Counted from the stretch's first letter, positions 19,145-28,833 are shown. The stretch is DNA of 64,000 nt from Sphingobium lignivorans (GCF_014203955.1 NZ_JACHKA010000001.1:1943501-2007500), one strand, 5' to 3'. Numbers and translations are program-made. The notes: generated from the sequence alone by a model not told the origin.

Positions 19145-20259
19145 CCGTTCGCGCCCATCGGCAACAGCACCCTGAAGATCGAGCGGCCAGATGCCTGGTC
19201 CCGCTCATATTGCACCAGCCCGTTCATGTCCCGCACCAGCTTGTCCACAAGAGCAAGGCCCAGACCCTGCCCGCTGCGCTTGTTGGAAATGAAGGGATTG
19301 AACAGCACGTCCCGGATGCTGTCCGGCACGCCGGGCCCATTGTCGATCACCTGGATTTCGATCTGGAGAGGGGATGTCCCCTTCCCGCTCAGCACCGAGA
19401 GGCCGTGCCGATAAGCCGTGGCGACCTGCACTCGCCCATCCTCGACCCCCTCCACGGCTTCCACCGCATTCTTCACGAGGTTGAGCATGATCTGGACGAA
19501 GGCGTCGCCATTCACCTGCGCGAACGGCAGGGAGGGGTCATAAGTCCGCACGATCGGGCAATCGCGCGCGAAACCCGCCGTCGCGATCTCCACCGCGCGA
19601 TCGAGCAGCGGATAGATATTCTCCGGGCGGCAGGCGAGCGGCTGGTTGCTGGTGAAATGCTGCATCCGGTCGATCAGTGCCGCGATGCGGTCCACCTCGT
19701 CGCAGATCAGCTTGGTGAGTGGGCGAGTGGCTTCCCCCGCATCGCCTTCCAGAAGCTGCGCGGCGCCGCGTATGCCGGAAAGCGGATTCTTGATCTCATG
19801 CGCAAGCATGGCGGCCGCGCCCGTCGCCGAGCGCACGCCCATGGATGAGCGGCGCACGCCGAGCGTCTGGGACTGGCCATGAACATGGAGCGCCACGACC
19901 CGCCAGCGCTCATCCTCGAGCAACGGATGGATCAGCACATCCATTTCCAGCGCCTCGTTCCGCCCGGCATGGACCTGAATGCCGAAGGCGGAGAGCGGCT
20001 TGTCCGTCATCCAGATGGCCGTGTCCATGTGCGGATCGGCAATGCGCAACACGCGCCCGACGACACTGCCCACCAAAGCGGAGCGCGCCATGTTGAGCAG
20101 CGATTCCGCGCGGGCATTGGCCGACGCGATGCGGCCGTCCGGTCCGATCAGCAGCGTGGCGACCGGGTGCGCGGCGATCAGTTCGGCGGCGTCCGGCAGT
20201 GCCCCCCTGCCGGGAAGGAATTGGCTCGACAGCCGGTTTCTCCCGTTCTCAGGCTGCAT
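19141..20259 (-). CDS. ntrB: Nitrogen regulation histidine kinase NtrB
   Basis: NtrB is the soluble partner kinase and phosphatase of NtrC, controlled by PII proteins. The 372-residue product lacks transmembrane segments. It has a PAS domain ([22 protein letters not shown]), the H box [21 protein letters not shown] and ATPase boxes [20 protein letters not shown] and [13 protein letters not shown]. The start overlaps dusB by 11 bases, giving the classical nifR3(dusB)-ntrB-ntrC order of alphaproteobacteria. Confidence 0.95.
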
Positions 20260-21277
20260 TCCGCACTGGTTCGCGCAGCACCGCTTCGGGCTGCGCCAGC
20301 AACGGCTCGTAGAAACGGGCCAGCATGTCGAGCACGCGCGCCGCGTCCGGCACCTGGTTCACCTTGTTGCGGAATTCCGCCGAGCCCGGCAGGCCGCGCG
20401 TGTACCAGCCCAGATGCTTGCGCGCCATGTTGACGCCGGTCATCTCGCCATAATGATCGAGCATTGCGCGGTAATGCTCTGTGATCATGGCATATTGCTC
20501 GGCCAGATCGGGGTCAGGCCGGTGCTCGCCGGTGGCCAGCGCCTGCATGACCTGGCCAAGCAGCCAGGGCCGCCCATAAGCGCCGCGACCGATCATGACT
20601 CCGTCGGCGCCGCTCTGCGCCAGTGCGGTGCGCGCGTCCTCGATGGAGCAGATGTCGCCATTCACGATAACAGGGATGCCGACCGCATCCTTCACTTTCC
20701 GGACGAAGGCCCAGTCCGCACTGCCCTTGTACATCTGGTTGCGCGTGCGGCCGTGGACGGTAATCATCCGCGCGCCCAGATCCTCGGCGATGCGCGCCAG
20801 CTCCGGCGCGTTCAGATTGTCATGGCACCAGCCCATGCGCATCTTGACGGTAACGGGCACATCGACCGCTTCGACCGTCGCCCGGATGAGGCTGGCCGCG
20901 AGCGGCAGGTCGCGCATCAGCGCCGAACCGGCATCGCCATTGACCACCTTCTTGACGGGACAGCCCATGTTGATGTCGATGATCGCGGCCCCACGATCGG
21001 CGTTCAGCTTCGCAGCCTCCGCCATCTCGGCGGGCTGGCACCCGGCAAGCTGGAGCGAGACCGGCTCCTCGACCGGTGCCCATGCCGCTTTCTGAAGCGA
21101 CTGGCGCGTCTCCCGGATCATCGCCGGCGACGCGATCATCTCGGTGACGTTGAGCCCGGAGCCATAACGGCGCACGAGCGTACGGAAGGGCATGTCGGTG
21201 ACGCCCGTCATCGGGGCGAGGATCACCGGCATGTCGATCCGCACCGGACCGATCTGGATGGGCTTGAGCGTCGTCAT
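20249..21277 (-). CDS. dusB: tRNA-dihydrouridine synthase B (NifR3 type)
   Basis: DusB uses FMN and NADPH to reduce uridines in the tRNA D loop. The 342-residue protein has the TIM-barrel motifs [14 protein letters not shown], the catalytic Cys in [35 protein letters not shown] and the phosphate-binding region [11 protein letters not shown] ... [16 protein letters not shown] 21277 gives the conserved [11 protein letters not shown]; a longer reading to 21334 adds an atypical Cys-rich extension. It leads the ntr operon, and is divergent from ispDF with 84 bases between. Confidence 0.95.
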   Translation of the reverse strand: MTTLKPIQIGPVRIDMPVILAPMTGVTDMPFRTLVRRYGSGLNVTEMIASPAMIRETRQSLQKAAWAPVEEPVSLQLAGCQPAEMAEAAKLNADRGAAIIDINMGCPVKKVVNGDAGSALMRDLPLAASLIRATVEAVDVPVTVKMRMGWCHDNLNAPELARIAEDLGARMITVHGRTRNQMYKGSADWAFVRKVKDAVGIPVIVNGDICSIEDARTALAQSGADGVMIGRGAYGRPWLLGQVMQALATGEHRPDPDLAEQYAMITEHYRAMLDHYGEMTGVNMARKHLGWYTRGLPGSAEFRNKVNQVPDAARVLDMLARFYEPLLAQPEAVLREPVRNAA

Positions 21278-21361
21278 GTTCAGAATGCCTAAAAAACAGG
21301 CAGCGCCCTTAGCGCGAAAGCGGTTGGCGAGCAAGCAACCGCTGGGCTAAGCGCCTCGCTC

Positions 21362-22558
21362 ATGGTCTCCCCTCCGCGCACTGCTGCTATCGTCCTCGCT
21401 GCCGGAAGCGGTTCACGCACGGGCGCAATGCGGCCCAAGCAATATCGCCCGCTCGCCGGGCGGCCGGTCGCCGCCCATTCCATCTTGGCCTTGCGCGGGC
21501 ATCCCGCCGTCGACATTGTGCTGCTGGTGGTGGCGCCGGGCATGGCGGACGAAGCGCGCGCGATGCTTGGCGACGAGGCGGCGGATGTGCTCATCGTGGA
21601 AGGCGGCGCCTCCCGCCGGCAATCGGTCGCGAATGCGCTGGAAGCCCTGGCGAGCGCGGAGACTCCGCCCGCGCGCGTCCTCATCCATGACAGTGCCCGC
21701 CCCGTGCTGCCGGCAGGCGTGATCGACCGGCTGCTCAGCGCCCTGGCGACGGGCGCCGCTGGAGCCATGCCGGTGCTGCCTGTTGCCGATACGCTGGTGC
21801 GGGCGGAGGGGGACGAGGCCGGCGCCGTGATCGACCGCGCAGTCCTGCGCCGGGTGCAGACGCCGCAAGCCTTCGATTTTGAAGTGGTGCTGGCTGCCCA
21901 TCGCGGCTGGTCCGGCGAGCTGGAACCGACGGACGACGCGCAGATGGTTCGGGCGACGGGCAGCGCGGTCCGGCTGGTGGAGGGCGATACGCGGCTCGAC
22001 AAGATCACCTGGCCGGGCGATCATGAACGAATGGAGCGGGAGCTCATGGCGATAATGACGGCCCGCACTGGCCTCGGCTTCGATGTTCACCGCCTGGTCG
22101 CGGGCGCCCCGCTCTGGTTGTGCGGTGTCGAAATTCCCCACAGCCATGGGCTGTCCGGCCATAGCGATGCAGATGTGGCAATCCACGCCCTTGTCGACGC
22201 CATTCTGGGTGCGCTGGCGGAAGGCGATATCGGGAGCCATTTCCCTCCCTCCGATCCGCAGTGGCGCGGCGCGCGATCCGGGCAGTTCCTGGCCTTCGCG
22301 GCGGAGCGTGTCCGCGCCCGGGGCGGGATCATCGACCATGTCGACGTGACCATCATCTGCGAGGCTCCGAAGATCGGGCCTCATCGCGATGCGATGCGCA
22401 GCGCCCTCGCCCGGATCATGGACATACCTGAGTCGCGGGTGAGCGTGAAGGCGACGACAACGGAGCGGCTTGGCCTCACCGGCCGGGGCGAGGGCATCGC
22501 GGCGCAAACCCTGGCCAGCCTTCGCTTGCCCGAAGAACCGGCCTTTCCTGCGCCCTGA
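21362..22558 (+). CDS. ispDF: Bifunctional 2-C-methyl-D-erythritol 4-phosphate cytidylyltransferase / MECDP synthase
   Basis: The fused enzyme catalyses two steps of the non-mevalonate isoprenoid pathway. The IspD half (about 1-225) shows AAIVLAAGSGSRTGAMRPKQY, the CTP-binding loop, and RVQTPQAFDF. The IspF half (about 230-390) shows GLGFDVHRLV, LSGHSDADVAIHALVDAILGA, the metal-binding Asp-His pair and SVKATTTERLGLTGRGEGI. At 398 residues it has the expected length of alphaproteobacterial fusions. pncC follows 39 bases after the stop. Confidence 0.97.
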   Translation: MVSPPRTAAIVLAAGSGSRTGAMRPKQYRPLAGRPVAAHSILALRGHPAVDIVLLVVAPGMADEARAMLGDEAADVLIVEGGASRRQSVANALEALASAETPPARVLIHDSARPVLPAGVIDRLLSALATGAAGAMPVLPVADTLVRAEGDEAGAVIDRAVLRRVQTPQAFDFEVVLAAHRGWSGELEPTDDAQMVRATGSAVRLVEGDTRLDKITWPGDHERMERELMAIMTARTGLGFDVHRLVAGAPLWLCGVEIPHSHGLSGHSDADVAIHALVDAILGALAEGDIGSHFPPSDPQWRGARSGQFLAFAAERVRARGGIIDHVDVTIICEAPKIGPHRDAMRSALARIMDIPESRVSVKATTTERLGLTGRGEGIAAQTLASLRLPEEPAFPAP

Positions 22559-22597
22559 GCTTCACCGGTTCACTGGGCGAAACCCGCAGGAGAGTTA

Positions 22598-23176
22598 ATG
22601 CCATTGGCTTTTGAGGCGGATCGGCCCATGCTGCGCGGCATGGCAGGGGTCGCAGAAGCAAAGATATGCTTGCTGCCGGAAGAGCTGGTGATGTTGGCCC
22701 GCGAGGTAATCGAGGCCAATCGCAAGCTCGGACGGCGTATTGTTGTTGCCGAGAGCTGCACTGGCGGCCTCGTGTCCGCAGCGCTCACCGAAATTCCCGG
22801 TTCGTCCGCGGTGTTCGAAGCAGGTTTCGTCACTTATTCCAATGCGCAGAAGATCAGCCTGCTCGGCGTGAGCGAGGACGTGCTCGATACCTTTGGCGCG
22901 GTCTCCATCGCCACGGCCTGGGCCATGGCGCAAGGCGCGCTCAATCGCAGCGGCGCGGATATCGCGGTGTCGATCACCGGCGTCGCGGGTCCTGACGGCG
23001 GAACGGAGCTCAAGCCGGTCGGCACCGTCGTCTTCGCCCGAGCCGAACGCGGCGACGAAAGCGAGAATGTGGTGGCGGACCTGCGACGGTTCGAGGACGA
23101 AGGCCGCGCGAAGATCCGGCTTCACGCCGCGCTGTGCGCGCTCGAATTGCTGTTGCCGGAGGCGCTGGGCGAATAA
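22598..23176 (+). CDS. pncC: Nicotinamide-nucleotide amidohydrolase (CinA C-terminal domain)
   Basis: PncC deamidates nicotinamide mononucleotide to nicotinate mononucleotide for NAD recycling. The 192-residue stand-alone CinA_C domain contains the catalytic VAESCTGGLVSAAL, GSSAVFEAGFVTYSNAQK and SITGVAGPDGGTELKPVGTV. An AGGAGAG ribosome site precedes ATG 22598, although the conserved part begins about 25 residues later. The last 55 bases overlap the 3' end of the oppositely oriented RatA/COQ10-like gene. Confidence 0.92.
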   Translation: MPLAFEADRPMLRGMAGVAEAKICLLPEELVMLAREVIEANRKLGRRIVVAESCTGGLVSAALTEIPGSSAVFEAGFVTYSNAQKISLLGVSEDVLDTFGAVSIATAWAMAQGALNRSGADIAVSITGVAGPDGGTELKPVGTVVFARAERGDESENVVADLRRFEDEGRAKIRLHAALCALELLLPEALGE

Positions 23177-23598
23177 AGCGCTGCGGCGCGCTCTTCGAAA
23201 GCGCCGATCATCTTGCGCAGGGCCCGGTCGAAGACCTGGCCAGCCAGCATCTCGAACATGCGGCTCTTGAACGCGAAATCGACCGAGAAATCGATGAGGA
23301 CGCCGCCTTCCCCGTCCGGCCGGAACTGCCAGTCGTTGGAAAGATGCCGCAGCGGCCCGTCGACATAATCGACATGCACGCTTTCCGGCCGGCGCTTGAC
23401 GACGCGCGAGGTGAAGGTCTCGCGCAGCCCCTTGAAGCCTACGACCATGTCCGCCACCATTTCCGTCTCGCTCTGCGAGCGGACGCGGATGGCCGTCACC
23501 CAGGGCAGGAACTCCGGATAGGAAGCCACATCGGCCACCAGATCATACATCTGGGTCGGGCTGTAGGGCAGTCTTCGGGTTTCGTTGTGTCTGGGCAT
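23122..23598 (-). CDS. RatA/COQ10-like START-domain protein
   Basis: The 158-residue protein belongs to the polyketide cyclase/START-like group that includes E. coli RatA and mitochondrial COQ10, which binds ubiquinone. Marks are ETRRLPYSPTQMYDLVADVASYPEFLPW and the C-terminal VFDRALRKMIGAFEERAAAL. In alphaproteobacteria a COQ10-like role in ubiquinone delivery is more likely than a toxin role; this is inference from the family. It lies six bases upstream of the lipA stop in the opposite reading order (lipA first), so it is probably co-transcribed with lipA, and it overlaps pncC tail to tail. Confidence 0.88.
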   Translation of the reverse strand: MPRHNETRRLPYSPTQMYDLVADVASYPEFLPWVTAIRVRSQSETEMVADMVVGFKGLRETFTSRVVKRRPESVHVDYVDGPLRHLSNDWQFRPDGEGGVLIDFSVDFAFKSRMFEMLAGQVFDRALRKMIGAFEERAAALYSPSASGNSNSSAHSAA

Positions 23599-23604
23599 GG
23601 CAGG

Positions 23605-24582
23605 TCAGCGGGCTGACGCCTCCCCTGCCCGCGATCCGGCCGGGCCGATACCCGAAGCGGCGGCGGCCTTCGCCAGCGCAGCCTCGCGCGCCGCGCGCAT
23701 CTGCTGGAAATCCGCACCGGCATGATAGCTGGAGCGCGTGAGCGGGCTCGATGCCACCTGCAGGAAGCCCTTGGCGCGCGCGATTGCCGCATAGGCCTTG
23801 AATGCCTGCGGCGTCACGAACTCCATCACCGGCGCATGTTTGGGCGTGGGCCGCAGATACTGCCCCATGGTGAGGAAATCGACATCGGCCGAGCGCATGT
23901 CGTCCATCACCTGATGCACTTCGAGCCGCTGCTCGCCCAGGCCGAGCATCACGCCGGACTTGGTGAAGATGGAGGGATCAAGCTTCTTCACCATCTCCAG
24001 CAGACGCAGCGAAGCGTAGTAACGCGCGCCCGGTCGAATGGTGGGATAGAGGCGCGGGACCGTCTCCAGATTGTGATTATAGACATCCGGCCGGGCAGCG
24101 ACGATCGCCTCGACAGCGGCTTCATGCTTGTTACGGAAATCCGGCGTGAGGATTTCGATCGTGGTTTCCGGCGTGGTGCGACGCAGCGCTTCGATCACCT
24201 TGACGAACTGCCGTGCGCCGCCGTCGGGCAGGTCGTCCCGGTCGACGGAGGTGACCACGATGTGCTCCAGCCCCATTTCCGCGCAGGCATCCGCCAGATT
24301 CTGGGGCTCGCGGAGGTCGACGGGACGCGGCATGCCCGTCTTGACGTTGCAGAAGGCGCAGGCGCGCGTGCAGACATCACCCAGGATCATCACCGTGGCG
24401 TGCTTCTTCGTCCAGCACTCCCCAATGTTCGGGCAGGCGGCTTCCTCGCAGACGGTCGCCAGTCCCTTGTCCCGCATCAGCTTGCGGGTCGCCTCATAGC
24501 CCTGGCTGACGGGGGCCTTGACGCGGATCCAGTCCGGCTTGCGCGAACCCAGGCCGCGCGGTTCCGAGGAAATGTCGTTCAT
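23605..24582 (-). CDS. lipA: Lipoyl synthase
   Basis: LipA is a radical-SAM enzyme that inserts two sulfurs into octanoyl groups bound to lipoyl domains. The 325-residue product has the auxiliary cluster motif [13 protein letters not shown], the radical-SAM motif [10 protein letters not shown] and the closing Arg-Ser-Ser-Tyr (RSSYHAG) that ligates the auxiliary cluster through Ser. ATG 24582 gives [21 protein letters not shown], a usual start; longer readings overlap the divergent carbonic anhydrase start region. The RatA/COQ10-like gene follows after six bases. Confidence 0.97.
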   Translation of the reverse strand: MNDISSEPRGLGSRKPDWIRVKAPVSQGYEATRKLMRDKGLATVCEEAACPNIGECWTKKHATVMILGDVCTRACAFCNVKTGMPRPVDLREPQNLADACAEMGLEHIVVTSVDRDDLPDGGARQFVKVIEALRRTTPETTIEILTPDFRNKHEAAVEAIVAARPDVYNHNLETVPRLYPTIRPGARYYASLRLLEMVKKLDPSIFTKSGVMLGLGEQRLEVHQVMDDMRSADVDFLTMGQYLRPTPKHAPVMEFVTPQAFKAYAAIARAKGFLQVASSPLTRSSYHAGADFQQMRAAREAALAKAAAASGIGPAGSRAGEASAR

Positions 24583-24650
24583 GGGGTCCAGATAGCGATC
24601 CGCGCGCCGCCTTGCCAGCCCTGTCGAACTTGTGCAGGAGCGAAATCGCC

Positions 24651-25292
24651 ATGGCAACATTCGCGAACATGCTCGAAGGATATCGGCGCTTCCGCAGCAC
24701 CGGCTGGACGAATCAGCGCGCGCGATGGGAGCAACTGGCCGACGGCCAGAGCCCCCGCGTCATGGTGATCGCCTGTTCGGACAGCCGCGTGGACCCGACC
24801 GAGATATTCGACGCCGATCCGGGCGAGATCTTCGTCGTGCGCAACGTTGCCGCGCTGGTGCCACCTTTCGAGACCAGCCCGGGCCACCACGGCGTCTCGG
24901 CGGCACTGGAATTCGCGGTGCAGATGCTGGGCGTCGAGGAGATACTGGTGCTCGGCCACGGCCTGTGCGGCGGCTGCCATGCCGCGCTGACGCAGGACAT
25001 GCATGGCGCGCCGCCGGGCGAAGGGGGCTTCATCGCCAGCTGGATTTCCCTGCTCGACGACGCCCGCGCGGACGTCATCGCCCGTTACGGCGAGAACCGC
25101 AGCCGTGATGTCGGCCGCGCGATGGAACAGGCGGCCGTCAAGGTCAGCCTCGCCAACCTGCGCACCTTCCCATGGGTAAGGGAAAAGGAGAACCGCAACG
25201 TCTTGTCCCTGAAGGGAGCCTTCTTCGCCATTTCCGACGGGAAGCTCCACTTGCTGGATGAACAGACAGGTGTCTTCACGCCCTATGAATAG
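24651..25292 (+). CDS. Beta-class carbonic anhydrase
   Basis: The 213-residue enzyme hydrates CO2 to bicarbonate. Zinc ligands are visible as Cys in ACSDSRVDP, and His and Cys in LGHGLCGGC, with the catalytic Asp-Arg dyad in [17 protein letters not shown] and [12 protein letters not shown] are family motifs. ATG 24651 follows AGGAG by 10 bases. The 3' end overlaps the gamma-glutamylcyclotransferase-like gene by 8 bases, suggesting coupling. Confidence 0.95.
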   Translation: MATFANMLEGYRRFRSTGWTNQRARWEQLADGQSPRVMVIACSDSRVDPTEIFDADPGEIFVVRNVAALVPPFETSPGHHGVSAALEFAVQMLGVEEILVLGHGLCGGCHAALTQDMHGAPPGEGGFIASWISLLDDARADVIARYGENRSRDVGRAMEQAAVKVSLANLRTFPWVREKENRNVLSLKGAFFAISDGKLHLLDEQTGVFTPYE

Positions 25293-25668
25293 CCCTTTCC
25301 GCCTGTTCACTTATGGCCAGCTCATGCCCGGCGGAACGGGGTATCAGACGCTCGGCCTCGAGCACCGGACCCGACATCTCGGAGCTGACCGGGTGGCGGG
25401 CCGCCTTTATCATCTCGGCGATTATCCAGGCCTCATCACTGGCCCGCATGGGATCGTCCAGGGGGAAATCCTGGAGTTCGAGGAGCCCGGACTGATCGAA
25501 GAGATCGATCTCTACGAGCTTTACGATCCGGAAAATCCGGTCGGTTCGGAATATCGTCGGATCGAGGTCGATCTGCTCGATAGTTCCCGGCGCGTCTGGA
25601 CATATGAATATAACCGCACCGTCCGGGATCGCCCGATCATCGCCACCGGAAACTGGCGGATGCGCTGA
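25285..25668 (+). CDS. Gamma-glutamylcyclotransferase (AIG2-like) family protein
   Basis: The 127-residue protein has the AIG2/GGCT fold marks: the substrate loop near the N-terminus reads FTYGQLMPGG (YGxL), followed by VAGRLYHLGDYPGLI and the acidic region EIDLYELYDPENP, whose Glu is the usual catalytic acid. Such enzymes cyclise gamma-glutamyl amines to 5-oxoproline, but many homologues have no known substrate. The start overlaps the carbonic anhydrase stop by 8 bases. Confidence 0.85.
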   Translation: MNSPFRLFTYGQLMPGGTGYQTLGLEHRTRHLGADRVAGRLYHLGDYPGLITGPHGIVQGEILEFEEPGLIEEIDLYELYDPENPVGSEYRRIEVDLLDSSRRVWTYEYNRTVRDRPIIATGNWRMR

Positions 25669-25769
25669 GATTCGCGACGCGTTCCAGAGCGATCCTCCGT
25701 GGAACGCCGGCCCTGTCCGGCGATCGCCCGCGACTTGAAAATGCGCCGGGCGGCTGACACATCCCGCTC

Positions 25770-26051
25770 ATGGCCTTCATCGCAAAGCACATCAGGATCA
25801 CCGGCCGGGTACAGGGCGTGTTCTATCGCGGCTGGACGGTTGCCACGGCTCGCAAGCTGGGACTGGCCGGCTGGGTGCGCAACCGGCTGGATGGCAGCGT
25901 CGAAGCCTTCGTGCAGGGCGAGGACGGGCAGGTCGAGCATTTCCTGATGCTCGCGCGGTCCGGCCCGCCTGCCGCACAGGTCGATGCGGTCCGAGACAGT
26001 CCCGCGAGCCCCGGCGACCACCATCTGTTCGAGCAGCGCCCGACCGCCTGA
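25770..26051 (+). CDS. acyP: Acylphosphatase
   Basis: A 93-residue acylphosphatase, which hydrolyses acyl phosphates such as 1,3-bisphosphoglycerate. The phosphate-binding loop GRVQGVFYRGW has the catalytic Arg, and the catalytic Asn is in GWVRNRLDGSVEAF. Length is normal. It is preceded by about 100 bases without a gene and ends near a bidirectional terminator. Confidence 0.94.
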   Translation: MAFIAKHIRITGRVQGVFYRGWTVATARKLGLAGWVRNRLDGSVEAFVQGEDGQVEHFLMLARSGPPAAQVDAVRDSPASPGDHHLFEQRPTA

Positions 26052-26084
26052 GCCACAGGTCGGCAGTCTCTCGCCGCTACCGCG

Positions 26085-26116
26085 AAAAGGCGCCCGCAAC
26101 CGAGCGAGCGCCTTTT
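26085..26116. terminator. Bidirectional rho-independent terminator between acyP and ettA
   Basis: AAAAGGCGC (26085-26093) pairs with GCGCCTTTT (26108-26116) around a 14-base loop. The A and T tracts flank both sides, so it can stop transcription from acyP on the plus strand and ettA on the minus strand. Confidence 0.7.
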
Positions 26117-26133
26117 CACCATGCCGTTTCAGG

Positions 26134-27813
26134 TCAGCGCGTCAGCTTCTTGTAAGCGAGGCGGGTCGGGCGATCCGCCGCATCGCCGAGCCGGCGGCGC
26201 TTGTCTTCCTCATAGGCCTCGAAATTGCCTTCGAACCATTCGACGTGGCTGTTGCCCTCGAAAGCGAGGATGTGCGTGGCGAGTCGGTCGAGGAAGAAAC
26301 GATCGTGGCTGATGACCACGGCGCAGCCGGCGAAATTCTCCAGCGCATCTTCCAGCGCACGGAGCGTCTCGACGTCGAGGTCGTTGGTCGGCTCGTCCAG
26401 CAGGAGGACATTGCCGCCCTCCTTGAGCATCTTGGCGAGATGCACGCGATTGCGCTCGCCGCCGGACAGCTGCCCGACCTTCTTCTGCTGGTCGACGCCC
26501 TTGAAGTTGAACGCGCCGACATAGGCCCGCGTCTGGATCTCGTGCTTGCCGATGGTCATGAGATCATGGCCGCCGCTGATCTCTTCCCAAACATTGTGGT
26601 TGGGATCGAGCGAATCGCGGCTTTGGTCGACATAGCCGAGCTGGACCGTCTCACCGACCTCGATCGTGCCGCTGTCGGGCGTCTCCTGGCCCGTGATCAG
26701 CCGGAACAGGGTCGACTTGCCGGCGCCGTTCGGGCCGATGACGCCCACGATGCCGCCCGGGGGAAGCAGGAAGTCGAGATTCTCGAACAGCAGCTTGTCG
26801 CCATAGGCCATGGTGAGGCCCTTGGCCTCGATCACCTTGCCGCCGAGGCGCTTGGGCGTCTGGATGACGATCTGCGCCTTGCCCGGTGCGCGGTTCTCCT
26901 GCTTCTCGACCAGTTCGTCGAACGCGCGGATACGCGCCTTGCTCTTGGTCTGCCGCGCCTTGGGAGACTGGCGAATCCACTCCAGCTCCTCCTTGATGGC
27001 CTTCTGGCGCCCCGCTTCCTCGCGCTCTTCCTGCTCCATGCGCTTGGCTTTCGCCTCGAGCCAGGCGGAATAATTGCCCTCGAACGGGATTCCCCTGCCC
27101 CGGTCCAGTTCCAGCACCCAGCCCACGACATTGTCGAGGAAGTAGCGATCGTGGGTGACGAGGATCACATTGCCCGGATAATTGATGAGATGCTGTTCCA
27201 GCCACTGGACGCTCTCGGCGTCGAGATGGTTGGTCGGCTCGTCGAGCAGAAGGATATCGGGCTTCTCCAGCAGCAGCCGGCACAGCGCGATGCGGCGCTT
27301 CTCGCCACCGGAGAGATTCTCGACGCCCCAGTCGCCCGGCGGGCAGCGCAGCGCTTCCATGGCGATCTCGAGCTGGTTGTCGAGTGTCCAGCCATCGACG
27401 GCATCGATCTTTTCCTGAAGCTCGCCCATCTCGGTCATCAGCGCATCGAAATCGACATCTTCGGGCGGGTCGCCCATGATATTGCTGATTTCATTGAAAC
27501 GATCGACGAGATCGGCGACGGGGCGCACGCCGTCCTTCACATTCTCCATCACCGTCTTGTTGGGATCGAGCTGCGGCTCCTGCGGCAGATAGCCCACGCG
27601 AATGCCCTCGCCCGCCCAGGCCTCACCCTGGAACTCGGTGTCGATGCCGGCGATCACCTTCATCAGCGTCGACTTGCCGGCACCGTTCACGCCGATGACG
27701 GCGATCTTCGTCCCGGGCAGGAACTGAAGGTTTATGTTGTTGAAAACCGGCTTGTTGGCGCCGGGAAAGGTCTTGGTCAGCCCCTTCATGACAAAACTGT
27801 ACTGGACGGCCAT
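26134..27813 (-). CDS. ettA: Energy-dependent translational throttle protein EttA (ABC-F)
   Basis: EttA is a soluble ABC-F ATPase that gates the first translocation step according to cellular energy. The 559-residue product has two ABC domains: Walker A GVNGAGKSTL and GPNGAGKSTL, signatures NLSGGEKRRIALC and QLSGGERNRVHLA, and Walker B LLLDEPTNHLD and LLLDEPTNDLD. It has no membrane segments. The inter-domain linker is charged (KRMEQEEREEAGRQ), as in the P-site tRNA interaction motif. Start and length match E. coli EttA. Confidence 0.96.
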   Translation of the reverse strand: MAVQYSFVMKGLTKTFPGANKPVFNNINLQFLPGTKIAVIGVNGAGKSTLMKVIAGIDTEFQGEAWAGEGIRVGYLPQEPQLDPNKTVMENVKDGVRPVADLVDRFNEISNIMGDPPEDVDFDALMTEMGELQEKIDAVDGWTLDNQLEIAMEALRCPPGDWGVENLSGGEKRRIALCRLLLEKPDILLLDEPTNHLDAESVQWLEQHLINYPGNVILVTHDRYFLDNVVGWVLELDRGRGIPFEGNYSAWLEAKAKRMEQEEREEAGRQKAIKEELEWIRQSPKARQTKSKARIRAFDELVEKQENRAPGKAQIVIQTPKRLGGKVIEAKGLTMAYGDKLLFENLDFLLPPGGIVGVIGPNGAGKSTLFRLITGQETPDSGTIEVGETVQLGYVDQSRDSLDPNHNVWEEISGGHDLMTIGKHEIQTRAYVGAFNFKGVDQQKKVGQLSGGERNRVHLAKMLKEGGNVLLLDEPTNDLDVETLRALEDALENFAGCAVVISHDRFFLDRLATHILAFEGNSHVEWFEGNFEAYEEDKRRRLGDAADRPTRLAYKKLTR

Positions 27814-28087
27814 GGAGATCGGTCCTCAAATGGGATTTGGGTTGTGGAAAAATCCCGGCCCGGTTAGCCGAGCCGGCGTTGCTTGGCAAATGTCCGCTGA
27901 CATGGTGCGAGTCCGGGGCCACGGTGCCGCCACCGAGACTCGCAGCTCAGCCGATCTCGCATGCTGCGCTGCGACAATTTCCAATTGGATCGGTTGAAAA
28001 GCCTATTGATTTCCCCGCTGCACGCGTTAATTGGGCGGCTCGTGCTTCTTAGCGGAAGCACGCACTTTGCTATGGGAGCCAAATAAT

Positions 28088-28300
28088 ATGAAGAAGTTTG
28101 CTGTGGCCTGCGCTGCTGCTGCGCTGATGAGCCTGGCTGCGTGCGGCGAGAAGCCGGCGGCTGAGATGAACAACGCGAGCAACGAAGTCGTCGTTGACGA
28201 GCTCGAGAACGCCGCGAACGCCGTCGACAATGCTGCCAACGCCGTCGACAATGCCGCGAACGTTGCCAACGTTGCCAACGCGACGAACGCCGCAGAGTAA
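28088..28300 (+). CDS. Small Asn/Ala-rich lipoprotein
   Basis: A 70-residue protein begins MKKFAVACAAAALMSLAACG with a lipobox (LAAC), so it should be lipidated and membrane-anchored. The mature part is repetitive, with ENAANAVDNAANAVDNAAN and then NVANVANATNAA, and has no Trp or His. The DNA behind it holds a 17-base direct repeat at a 21-base period. A GGGAG ribosome site lies about 10 bases upstream, and a terminator hairpin follows the stop. Length and composition recall entericidin-like or murein-lipoprotein-like small lipoproteins, but no function can be assigned. Confidence 0.82.
   Translation: MKKFAVACAAAALMSLAACGEKPAAEMNNASNEVVVDELENAANAVDNAANAVDNAANVANVANATNAAE
28217..28254 (+). 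repeat. Short in-frame tandem repeat
   Basis: AACGCCGTCGACAATGC occurs at 28217-28233 and again at 28238-28254. The 21-base period keeps the reading frame and encodes a repeated NAVDNAA heptad in the small lipoprotein. Confidence 0.8.
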
Positions 28301-28333
28301 TCTGCGCGAATTTCGGTTCGATGAATAATTCGC

Positions 28334-28366
28334 AAGGGCGGTGTCGTAACGCGGCGCCGCCCTTTC
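28334..28366 (+). terminator. Rho-independent terminator after the small lipoprotein
   Basis: AAGGGCGG (28334-28341) pairs with CCGCCCTT (28357-28364), followed by TTCCGTTT. It lies 34 bases after the stop codon of the lipoprotein gene. Confidence 0.6.
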
Positions 28367-28467
28367 CGTTTCCTGAAAACGCCTGACCTTCGGGCCGCCC
28401 CGGGACGCAAACAAAGATCACCATGGCGATTGCCGAGCCGCTCCCGCTTCGTTAAGCGGGCAGCCGT

Positions 28468-28548
<81 letters not shown>

Positions 28549-28665
28549 TCCATCCGTGCCATTCCCTGCCTCGCATGCACGGTCCGCCGCATCGCCCGGA
28601 ACATTCTCACCACGGCCGGATTTTCTTCCTGTCCCCCAAGCGAGGGACGAAAGGAGAGAACCGAA

Positions 28666-28812
28666 ATGGCAGAGCAGACACCGCGCAATAATCAGGACCA
28701 GAATCGCCAGCAGGGCGGAAATGCCGAGCGCGATCGCCAGCAGTCCCAGCAGCAGGACCAGAACCGGCAGCAGCAGGGCGGCGAGCGCCAGAATAATCAG
28801 CCTCAGCGCTGA
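28666..28812 (+). CDS. Very small Gln/Asn-rich protein
   Basis: A 48-residue hydrophilic protein begins [18 protein letters not shown] and continues almost entirely with Gln, Asn, Arg, Asp and Gly. It has no membrane segment and is likely disordered. The case for a real gene is an AAGGAG ribosome site 9 bases before the ATG, a clean open frame in GC-rich DNA, and a strong terminator shortly after the stop. I do not recognise a family with assigned function. Confidence 0.65.
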   Translation: MAEQTPRNNQDQNRQQGGNAERDRQQSQQQDQNRQQQGGERQNNQPQR

Positions 28813-28833
28813 CGGGTCCATTCCTGAAGAGGC

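Noticed and set aside
27814..28087. A small gene or RNA upstream of the Asn-rich lipoprotein
   Set aside because: I see only the promoter region of the lipoprotein and the leader of ettA; no conserved fold or reading frame with a start signal.
28204..28290. Direct repeats as a CRISPR-like array
   Set aside because: The units are 17 bases at a 21-base period, only two exact copies, in frame inside a lipoprotein gene; no spacers or cas genes.
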